Origin: a bacterium
GTDB taxonomy: Bacteria > Babelota > Babeliae > Babelales > UASB340
Reading direction: 5' to 3'
DNA: 57,426 nt
Assembly (NCBI GenBank): GCA_030629005.1
Contig: DAOVPV010000001.1
Coordinates: 1-57,426, forward strand
The notes below the pieces were generated by a model, which worked only from the letters and a program-made list of their open reading frames with translations, was not told the DNA's origin and ran no database searches. A program made the position numbers and the translations under genes. Below are positions 8,584-15,624 of the stretch, in pieces (the stretch's first letter is position 1; every line of letters starts with the position of its first letter).

Positions 8584-9951
8584 ATGAAAACAAAGAAAAT
8601 ATTTAAAAAAATATTACCTAAAAGTTTGATTTTACTTTTAATGTCTTTACTTTCACTACAAAATATCTATCCACGAAGAGGACTTATAAATAACGGCAAC
8701 ACCTGCTTTTTAAACGCAACACTGCAAAGTCTTGCTTCATTTAAAGATATTTTATTTACACAAGAACAAAAAGAATCTTTGCTAAATAATATTCTAAATA
8801 ATTTAACAACGGGTTCAGGACGTTTAAATATAAGCTCAAATTACGACCCAGCAACGTTAAAAAAACTTTTTTGTATAGGAAATTGTGCATTTTGTTTAAA
8901 CCGTGGAAACTCGCAAGAAGACCCAAGTGAAGCTCTTACCAAATTAATAGGAAACAATTTCATAAACGAACATATATTAGAAATTAGAACAAAAGACAAA
9001 AGAAAATGCCGCAATAATCATGAAGTAGAAATAACAAATCAACCAAGTTACTTTCTTATGTTAGAAAATATAAATTATAAAAATATACAAAATTCAATAA
9101 ACAATTCTAAATACACAAAATCTACATACAACAAAGATTATCAATGCGAAGAATGTGGAACTGAAACAGTCTGGAGCTTCGAGATAATTGAAGGTGAAAG
9201 AAAATATTATGAAAAACAAGCCACAAAAAAGGTTGGTGGAATCGAACAAACAAAAATAATCAAAACATCAGAAATACTAATAATTCAATTAAACAGATTT
9301 AGAACAAACTATAACCCAACAACAGAGGAATTTAAAACAACTAAAAACTCTAAAAACATTCTTATAGATCAAAACATTAATATTTCTAATTTAACTGAAA
9401 ACCCAAATACTCCTTTAAACTATGAACTCTTTGCAATAATTTACCATGGGGGAAAGACACCCAATTCTGGACATTATACTGCCTTGGTTGGAGATAGATA
9501 TAACGAACCAAATAACTGGTTGTATTGTGATGATGATTCTGTAGAACAAATTGGGAGAAAACAATTAGATAATTATCTACAAAACTTTGATGGAGGATGG
9601 GGCTTTACTCCATACATTCTCTTCTACAGAAAAACAACTGCGCCGAGAGAAACGCTTACAGGTAATTTTAATGTTTTTAACACACGATTTGCACCCGATT
9701 TTGGTGAAAACAAAAAATATCAAAAAGTAGAAATTAAAAATAAAATTATTAATGGTAATTTAGCCATTGCAAACGCAGATTTAAACAATAACAATATTGT
9801 AAAATTAGAAAATGTAGAAATTACAGGTGAACTTATAACTGATGATTTAAATATTGCACCATGCTCATGCGTAATTTTTAGAAATGTAACCATAGGTAAT
9901 GAAACATTTGATGGTGTATTTAAAAACGTTGAAAGCTTGAATTTAGAATAA
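8584..9951 (+). CDS. Exported ubiquitin-specific protease (USP/UCH, peptidase C19)
   Basis: 455 residues. A signal peptide (MKTKKIFKKILPKSLILLLMSLLSL) leads into the USP Cys box GLINNGNTCFLNATLQSL (nucleophile Cys41). A SQEDPSEAL segment at 110-118 resembles the USP QQDA box. A zinc-finger-like set follows (Cys142, Cys188, Cys191 in CEEC). ILIIQLNRF at 231-239, the His box SGHYTAL (His297) and the acidic CDDDSV (315-320) complete the catalytic core. Residues about 384-447 form the extra shared domain (IVKLENV, 14-residue gap, PCSCVIFRNVTIGNE). The USP family removes ubiquitin from eukaryotic proteins; bacteria lack ubiquitin, so a host target is a reasonable inference. A very strong terminator follows. 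Confidence 0.9.
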   Translation: MKTKKIFKKILPKSLILLLMSLLSLQNIYPRRGLINNGNTCFLNATLQSLASFKDILFTQEQKESLLNNILNNLTTGSGRLNISSNYDPATLKKLFCIGNCAFCLNRGNSQEDPSEALTKLIGNNFINEHILEIRTKDKRKCRNNHEVEITNQPSYFLMLENINYKNIQNSINNSKYTKSTYNKDYQCEECGTETVWSFEIIEGERKYYEKQATKKVGGIEQTKIIKTSEILIIQLNRFRTNYNPTTEEFKTTKNSKNILIDQNINISNLTENPNTPLNYELFAIIYHGGKTPNSGHYTALVGDRYNEPNNWLYCDDDSVEQIGRKQLDNYLQNFDGGWGFTPYILFYRKTTAPRETLTGNFNVFNTRFAPDFGENKKYQKVEIKNKIINGNLAIANADLNNNNIVKLENVEITGELITDDLNIAPCSCVIFRNVTIGNETFDGVFKNVESLNLE

Positions 9952-9994
9952 GGACTAAGATCCCGGAATAATTCCGGGATCTTAGTCCTTTTTA
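9950..9994. terminator. Bidirectional terminator with 19-bp perfect stem
   Basis: AAGGACTAAGATCCCGGAA (9950-9968) pairs fully with 9972-9990 around a 3-base loop TAA. T-rich sequence follows on the plus strand. It starts on the stop codon of the deubiquitinase and separates it from the convergent Fis-like gene. Confidence 0.9.
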
Positions 9995-10004
9995 TTTATT
10001 GTAA

Positions 10005-10277
10005 TTACTTAATTTTAGCAACTGCAGGCCGAACAAAAGAATCTTTGCCAGGAATGTTTAACAACTTAATCTTCTGATACAGAGTACTTCTGCTAATACC
10101 AAGAACTTGAGCTGCTCTAAAGTAATTATAATTAACTTCTTGCAAAACAATTTCTATAAGATTTTTCTCAACCTCTTCTACTATTAATGGATAAATATTT
10201 CCCTTTTCATACTTGGAAATACTTATAACCATCTTTTTTACATCCCTTTTTAATAAGTCATAAAGTGATAAACTCAT
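10005..10277 (-). CDS. Fis-family helix-turn-helix DNA-binding protein
   Basis: 90 residues. The C-terminal half is a typical HTH_8/Fis motif: IEIVLQEVNYNYFRAAQVLGISRSTLYQKIKLLNI (about residues 41-75). The N-terminal 40 residues resemble the dimerisation region of small Fis-like proteins. It lacks the receiver and sigma-54 interaction domains of larger regulators with this motif. It is the last gene of a leftward run from rpsO and lies 44 bases after holA. A nucleoid-associated or transcription-factor role is inferred from the fold. Confidence 0.8.
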   Translation of the reverse strand: MSLSLYDLLKRDVKKMVISISKYEKGNIYPLIVEEVEKNLIEIVLQEVNYNYFRAAQVLGISRSTLYQKIKLLNIPGKDSFVRPAVAKIK

Positions 10278-10321
10278 AAGTACTAAGTTCCCCTCGTTTT
10301 TACAAAAGTCTTTTTAATTTT

Positions 10322-11284
10322 TTAATTAACAAAGTGATTTAAATAAAAATAATCTAAAAAACAAAACTGCGAACCTGTTTTTATTTTATAATCGTTAGTG
10401 TACAAAAAATCATGGTAACTTGACAACTGATTTAATGAAAATCTTTTCCAATACCCTCTAAAAAAGGAATACGGCAAGCCAAAGCTCAATAATTTTGATT
10501 TGGCAAAATCCTTTTGTTCCAAAAACTTTACTACAAAATATGCCCTATAAACTTTCTCTGCCCAAAAAGATATCCAAAACATATCAGGATACTGAGCACC
10601 AACCTGAGACCAAATATTAAAAAACTCTTTTGCATTTTTCTCGAAAAAATATTTCGCAAGTAAATTTAAGGATGGAGAACTCTTGCCAATAGACTCCATA
10701 AGATATTCTCGCGTAGAAAAATTATTTTCAGCCTTAATCAACTCAAGATAACTAACTAATATATAAAGCTGGTCTAAATTAAGATTGCTCTCTAGTCTCA
10801 AAAATATTTCTCTCAGGAGCATTAATTTTTTACTACCTAATTTTATATCTAAAAAATTTAAAATATCCAGAATAAAATTAAAGTTAGTTATATCTTCTAA
10901 TTCTATAATAGTTAAATGATTTCTTTTGGGTAACTTAGATATTTTGTCATTGTTTAAAAAGAACGCAATAGAATGTGGCCCTTTATATAAAGTTATTAAT
11001 TCAAAAATTTTATTTTTATTATAAGCAGAAGTACAATCACCTAACCAATAAAAATTAGTTTGGCCTAAAAAGGTTTGCGTCAAGCTAGCCTGCAAAACCG
11101 ATTTTTCTTGAGACTCATAAATTAGGGTTTTAAATTTTAAAGGCAACTTTTTTTGTTCGTCTAAAAAGGAAAAAAATTTGAATAAAAATAAAAAATAATA
11201 ACTATCACCTGTAAAACATAATGTTTTATGTTCAAGTTTATCACTACTTTTTAATTGTTTTAAAAATTCGGTAAATTTCATCAT
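10322..11284 (-). CDS. holA: Probable DNA polymerase III delta subunit (clamp-loader HolA)
   Basis: 320 residues. Sequence conservation is weak, but the C-terminal part has the delta-subunit pattern LPYSFFRGYWKRFSLNQLSSYHDFL...DYKIKTGS. The N-terminal part begins like the family with a short G-D-S-Y-Y-F segment and alternating strands. Gene order supports the call: an LptE-like lipoprotein gene lies immediately upstream, as lptE-holA do in many Gram-negative bacteria. HolA opens the sliding clamp during loading. The Walker A motif is absent, as expected for delta. An unrelated hypothetical protein cannot be excluded. Confidence 0.65.
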   Translation of the reverse strand: MMKFTEFLKQLKSSDKLEHKTLCFTGDSYYFLFLFKFFSFLDEQKKLPLKFKTLIYESQEKSVLQASLTQTFLGQTNFYWLGDCTSAYNKNKIFELITLYKGPHSIAFFLNNDKISKLPKRNHLTIIELEDITNFNFILDILNFLDIKLGSKKLMLLREIFLRLESNLNLDQLYILVSYLELIKAENNFSTREYLMESIGKSSPSLNLLAKYFFEKNAKEFFNIWSQVGAQYPDMFWISFWAEKVYRAYFVVKFLEQKDFAKSKLLSFGLPYSFFRGYWKRFSLNQLSSYHDFLYTNDYKIKTGSQFCFLDYFYLNHFVN

Positions 11285-11348
11285 AAATCTAAATATTCTA
11301 ATTTTTTGTATTAATAATTATTAAAATAATATCTTAGCGCAATTAAAT

Positions 11349-11909
11349 TTAATTTTCTAAAAAATATTTTCTAAAATACCGCTCGACCTTTAACACAGCT
11401 CGTTGCGCCAAGTTTTTATATTCGTAATTTAAAAAGCTTGTGTTATTTAATGGATCCTTTGGAAGACTTACAATCCGAAATATTTCAAAATATTTTTTCG
11501 CTATTAAATTATTATTTACATCAAAAAGCTTACATTTAAACTTTAAACCTATACGAACGTTATAAATTAATAGGTCTCTGGATATAAAATTTTCTACAGG
11601 CTCTAACTTTTCTATATTCGTTTTTAAAACAAATGTATCACCAGGCCTTGTAACTAACGGATATCCCAACCTCATATAATATTTGAATAAAGCATCATAA
11701 AGAATAGGAGACATATTATCAAAAACCAAACTATTTGTAGGCATCGCTATAAAAACTGGTGCTTTTATATTTTTAGTAATAATATTTCTAGAAAAGTGCT
11801 TGTATGCACAAGATGGTAATAACACTAAAAGAAGAATGCTCAAAACCATTTTTTTTAGTATTAATTTTTTTTTAGTATTTTTTGATTTTTGTATTTTATT
11901 CTTATGCAC
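11349..11909 (-). CDS. lptE: LptE-like outer-membrane lipoprotein
   Basis: 186 residues. A basic N-terminus and a hydrophobic stretch end in a lipobox LLPSC (Cys34), so the mature protein should be lipid-anchored. The following IKAPVFIAMPTNSLVFDNMSPILYDALFKYYMRLGYPLV resembles LptE, the plug of the LPS export pore LptD. The position directly upstream of holA matches the conserved lptE-holA pair. Similarity beyond that is low, so the name rests on lipobox, size and neighbour. kdsB elsewhere in the window shows that the cell makes Kdo for LPS. Confidence 0.65.
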   Translation of the reverse strand: MHKNKIQKSKNTKKKLILKKMVLSILLLVLLPSCAYKHFSRNIITKNIKAPVFIAMPTNSLVFDNMSPILYDALFKYYMRLGYPLVTRPGDTFVLKTNIEKLEPVENFISRDLLIYNVRIGLKFKCKLFDVNNNLIAKKYFEIFRIVSLPKDPLNNTSFLNYEYKNLAQRAVLKVERYFRKYFLEN

Positions 11910-11918
11910 AATATTTTA

Positions 11919-12764
11919 TTATAAACTATTAACTCTATTAGCAAGACTAAATAAAGGAACCTTTTTATTAGCCTTATTAACAATACTCTTATTATTTAAA
12001 TTATTAGAATTTTTTGTAACATAATTCTTTGTAGATAAATTTGTAAAATCAAATTTATCTACAAATTCAAAAACTTGCTTTATACCAAGACTTGCAAGAT
12101 TCTTTAACCCTTCAAACTCACCAAGTTCTAATGGCTCTTTTTCCGCAGTACCTTGAATTTCTATTAATTTTCCAGATCTGGTCATAATAAAATTAAAATC
12201 AGCAGAAGCGTTACTATCCAAAGAAAAATCTAAATCTAAAACCAAATTTCCAAAAACTTTACCTACAGAAATTGCAGCAATATCTTCTTTTAATACTGGC
12301 ACTTGAATAATACCAGCCTCTAACCAACGGCTTTGAGCCAATTTAAGGGCAACACTAGCGGCCGTAATACTTGCAACACGAGTTCCACCATCAGCAGTTA
12401 AAACATCACAATCTATAATTATAGACTTGTCCGGTATAACAGAAAAATCTATAACTGTTCTTAACGTTCTACCAATTAAACGAGAAATTTCTACACTTCT
12501 AGCATTTTTATGAGTAGAAGAAAAATCGCGTTGCACCCTTCTAGAAGTAGCACATGGCAGCATCACATACTCTGCTGACAACCATCCCTGTTTTTTCCCT
12601 TTTAAAAACCGAGGAACACCGTCTTGCAATGTAATAGAAACTAAAATTATAGTGCTTCCCTGCTCAAATAAAACAGAGGCAACAGCATTACCAAATTGAT
12701 CATATTTAATATTAATAGGACGAATCATATTACTGACCCGTCCTGCATTTTTTTCTATATTCAT
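11919..12764 (-). CDS. rph: Ribonuclease PH with Asn-rich C-terminal extension
   Basis: The start at 12764 gives MNIEKNAGRVSNMIRPINIK, which fits the family N-terminus; the longer frame to 12827 would overlap pnp. The product has 281 residues. RNase PH removes nucleotides phosphorolytically from tRNA 3' ends. Diagnostic segments are GWLSAEYVMLPCAT, RSVEISRLIGRTLR, IIIDCDVLTADGGTRVASI and GTAEKEPL. About 45 residues beyond the usual end are added (NYVTKNSNNLNNKSIVNKANKK), low-complexity and basic. The gene starts 34 bases after the pnp stop, placing two homologous phosphorolytic exonucleases in one operon. lptE starts 9 bases downstream. Confidence 0.9.
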   Translation of the reverse strand: MNIEKNAGRVSNMIRPINIKYDQFGNAVASVLFEQGSTIILVSITLQDGVPRFLKGKKQGWLSAEYVMLPCATSRRVQRDFSSTHKNARSVEISRLIGRTLRTVIDFSVIPDKSIIIDCDVLTADGGTRVASITAASVALKLAQSRWLEAGIIQVPVLKEDIAAISVGKVFGNLVLDLDFSLDSNASADFNFIMTRSGKLIEIQGTAEKEPLELGEFEGLKNLASLGIKQVFEFVDKFDFTNLSTKNYVTKNSNNLNNKSIVNKANKKVPLFSLANRVNSL

Positions 12765-12798
12765 ATCCAAAAAAAACAATCCATTTATAACAGAATTA

Positions 12799-14898
12799 TT
12801 ACCTAGCCTTTTTAAGCTCTGGAGCAAATAAAGATATTCTTCCAGAATCCGGATCGTATTTTTCCACTTTAACTTTTAACTTATCACCAGTCTTATACTT
12901 AGAAGTAATATCCCTTTGCAATTCTCTATCAATATTAGAAATATGCAAAAGACCATCTTTGCCTGGAACAAGTTCTACAAAAATACCAAAATCTGTAAAA
13001 CGTCTTATAACACCATCAAAAACAGAACCAACCTTAAGATCACCAGCTAAAATAGCAATCCATTCTTTTGCCTGCTTAGCACCTGCGCTACTCTTAGCAT
13101 AAATTAAAACTGTTCCATCATCTTGAATATCTATTTCTGAACCAGTCTCAGCAATAATTTCTTTTATAATTTTTCCAGCAGGCCCAATAATCGCACCAAT
13201 TTTATCTGTAGGAATTTTAAATGATGTTACAGTTGGAGCCAATGGAGATAACTCTTTTCTTGGTTCAGACAACACAACATCCATCTTTCCTAAGATATGA
13301 AGTCTTCCAGCTTTTGCTTGAGCCAAAGCCTGTTTTAAAACATCTTTAGTCAAACCGGATTTAGCTTTAATATCCATCTGTACAGCCATTATACCTGACT
13401 TAGTACCAGTGATTTTAAAATCCATTAAACCTAAAAAGTCTTCCATCCCCAAAATATCTGTAAGTATTGTAAACTTATCCGAACTATCTTTTATAAGTCC
13501 CATAGCAACACCACTTACAAGATCAGTAATTGGAACACCTGCATCCATTAAACTCATTGTTGTCGCACAAACAGTTGCCATTGATGAAGAACCATTAGAT
13601 TCTAAAACATCAGATATAACACGAATAGTATATGGAAACTTTTCCTCTTTTGGTAAAATATTTACAAAAGATTTTTCAGCTAAATAACCATGCCCAATTT
13701 CTCTTCTACCAACACCTCTAATAAACCTAACTTCACCGGTAGAAAATGGAGGAAAATTGTAATGAAGCATAAACTTCTTCTCAATAGTTTCACCAGCCAA
13801 ATGTTCAACTTTTTGAGCATCTTGGGCTGTACCCAAAGTCACACTAGCCAAAGCCTGTGTTTGCCCACGAGTAAATAGCGAAGAACCATGAGCACATGGA
13901 AGATTTGCAACATCAACATCTATTTTTCGAATTTCATCAAACTTTCTACCATCAACCCTTACACCTTTGTTAGACATAAGATCCGGTAAATCTTTTTTCA
14001 ATAAAGAGTTAAATAAGTAAATCAAAATAGATTCAGCTATTAATTCTTCATCCAATTCTTTTTTAAAGTTCTGTAATAAATCGGCCTCTAACTTTGCCAT
14101 GGCAACATCACGCTCATTCTTGCCATCTACAAATAAAACGTTAGAAAATCCATCTTTATAAAAACTTCTAACCTTGTCTTCCCAAAAAGTCCAATCGACT
14201 TCAGATTTAACCACCTGATCAGAAACAGCAAGCTCTTTTTTAATACTTAACTGCCAAGCAATCTGTTCTTTAATTAATTCATGAGCCTTAAATAATAGAT
14301 CGATAAGCTCATCTTCTAACAAATTATTTGAATAACCCTCTACCATACAAATACCATCTTGAGTACCTGCAATAACAATATGAGACTTCGACTCTAAAAG
14401 ATCTTTATATGAAGTATTAAACACCCAATCGTCACCAACTTTGCAAGCCTGTATTGCTCCAATTGGCCCCATAAAAGGAATATTTGGCGCTAATAACAAA
14501 GAAAGGGATGAACCAATAAGCGATAAAACATCTGTTGGAAACTCACCATCATAAGAGTAAACAGTAGATAACAATTGAACTTCGTGAAAGTATGATGATG
14601 GAAATAACGGCCTTATCGGTCTATCTATAAGACGAGATGTCAAAACCTCATGATCTGACAATCTTCCTTCCCTTTTTAAATAGCCACCGGGAATTTTACC
14701 TGCAGCAGCAGTTTTTTCTCGATATTCTACAGTCAAAGGAAAGAAACCCCTAAACTCACCTTCTTTTCTAGTTGCGACAACAGTTGAAAGAACAATATTA
14801 TTGCCAGACTTTATCCAAACAGAACCATCAGCCTGTTTTGCATATTTGCCAATTTCAACTTCTAACCCTGCGGACTCTAATTTAAATATTTTTTGCAT
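12799..14898 (-). CDS. pnp: Polyribonucleotide nucleotidyltransferase (PNPase)
   Basis: 699 residues, normal for the family. There are two RNase PH-type domains (about 1-220 and 300-540), the second with FTRGQTQALASVTLGT and GRREIGHGYLAEKSF. A KH domain (IPTDKIGAIIGPAGKIIKEI, about 555-610) and an S1 domain (VGSVFDGVIRRFTDFGIFVEL..KDGLLHISNI, about 620-690) follow. PNPase degrades mRNA 3' to 5' with phosphate. It lies downstream of rpsO, the classical rpsO-pnp arrangement, with an 80-base gap, and upstream of rph. Confidence 0.97.
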   Translation of the reverse strand: MQKIFKLESAGLEVEIGKYAKQADGSVWIKSGNNIVLSTVVATRKEGEFRGFFPLTVEYREKTAAAGKIPGGYLKREGRLSDHEVLTSRLIDRPIRPLFPSSYFHEVQLLSTVYSYDGEFPTDVLSLIGSSLSLLLAPNIPFMGPIGAIQACKVGDDWVFNTSYKDLLESKSHIVIAGTQDGICMVEGYSNNLLEDELIDLLFKAHELIKEQIAWQLSIKKELAVSDQVVKSEVDWTFWEDKVRSFYKDGFSNVLFVDGKNERDVAMAKLEADLLQNFKKELDEELIAESILIYLFNSLLKKDLPDLMSNKGVRVDGRKFDEIRKIDVDVANLPCAHGSSLFTRGQTQALASVTLGTAQDAQKVEHLAGETIEKKFMLHYNFPPFSTGEVRFIRGVGRREIGHGYLAEKSFVNILPKEEKFPYTIRVISDVLESNGSSSMATVCATTMSLMDAGVPITDLVSGVAMGLIKDSSDKFTILTDILGMEDFLGLMDFKITGTKSGIMAVQMDIKAKSGLTKDVLKQALAQAKAGRLHILGKMDVVLSEPRKELSPLAPTVTSFKIPTDKIGAIIGPAGKIIKEIIAETGSEIDIQDDGTVLIYAKSSAGAKQAKEWIAILAGDLKVGSVFDGVIRRFTDFGIFVELVPGKDGLLHISNIDRELQRDITSKYKTGDKLKVKVEKYDPDSGRISLFAPELKKAR

Positions 14899-14978
14899 AC
14901 GTATTTATCCTAATATTCTAACAACATCAATTGGTTACAGCAATATACTTGCAAGCCAACACTTACTATTTTATCCAT

Positions 14979-15242
14979 TTACTTTCTTGCTATCTTTGGA
15001 ACCAACTCATTGTAAGATGCTTTATCTATTCTTTTTAAATATTTTAAAAAGGTCTTTCTTTTACCAACTAACTTTACCAAGCCCAATCTAGAATGATTAT
15101 CTTTTGGATTTTCTTTTAAGTGTTCAGAAATCTGTTTAATTCTTTCAGTCAAAATACCAACTTGAACTTGAGAAGAACCAGTATCACCTTGTTCTTTTGC
15201 AAACTTATTTATAACGTCTAATTTAACTTGCTTATTTAACAT
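14979..15242 (-). CDS. rpsO: 30S ribosomal protein S15
   Basis: 87 residues from the ATG at 15242, preceded by GGAG at a normal distance; the reading frame extends further upstream only through a TTG that belongs to this ribosome-binding site. Conserved features are GDTGSSQVQVGILTERI, HLKENPKDNHSRLGL and GKRKTFLKYLKR. S15 binds 16S rRNA early in small-subunit assembly. It heads the rpsO-pnp-rph-lptE-holA run. Confidence 0.97.
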   Translation of the reverse strand: MLNKQVKLDVINKFAKEQGDTGSSQVQVGILTERIKQISEHLKENPKDNHSRLGLVKLVGKRKTFLKYLKRIDKASYNELVPKIARK

Positions 15243-15376
15243 CGAAAAATACTCCAAAAATGTTATACATCTACCCCCCGGATAACAGCATGAACAAATA
15301 TTTCAACTACTAAATCCGGGTTAAAAACTTAAGCCTTACGGCTATACTAACTTTATTTCTTTATCAAAGCTTTAAA

Positions 15377-15407
15377 GCCCTACTTCGCTCTTTGAGCTAC
15401 GAAGGGC
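15377..15407. repeat. GCCCTACTWCGCTC/GAGCTACGAAGGGC hairpin, copy 1
   Basis: The left half is GCCCTACTTCGCTC and the right half GAGCTACGAAGGGC, with TTT between. GCC/GGC, CTTCG/CGAAG and CTC/GAG pair, and a CTA triplet bulges on each side. It lies about 120 bases beyond the 3' end of tRNA-Val. Other copies are at 27690, 27955 and 38804. Confidence 0.8.
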
Positions 15408-15467
15408 AGCCTTCGAATTTTGCTACCATAACAGCAACTATAAAAACAACTACCTTTACTGACCGTG

Positions 15468-15527
15468 CCAGGCGTCTTGTCCTCCGAAGCCACGTAGGGC
15501 GTAGGAGGAAGCCTTGGCGAAGACTGG
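15468..15527. repeat. CCAG...CTGG element overlapping the tRNA-Val CCA end
   Basis: Read with the tRNA, it starts at the tRNA's own CCA (CCAGTCTTCGCC) and ends GACGCCTGG. The inside can form a further GC-rich stem with TCCTCC / GGAGGA. The flank on the far side (GTGCCA, ACTACCTTTACTGACC) is shared with the copy at 28046. Confidence 0.75.
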
Positions 15528-15599
15528 TAGGCACGAGCGGGATCGAACCGCTGACCCTTGCTACGTCAAAGCAATGCTCTACCACTGAGCTACGCGCCT
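15525..15599 (-). tRNA. tRNA-Val (anticodon GAC)
   Basis: The cloverleaf can be drawn completely: acceptor AGGCGCG / CGTGCCT, D-arm, anticodon arm TTGCT-TTGACGT-AGCAA, T-arm AGCGG-TTCGATC-CCGCT, discriminator A and an encoded CCA. It lies between rpoC and rpsO. Confidence 0.95.
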
Positions 15600-15624
15600 A
15601 CGCAAATTTTATTCCAAAGAAATA

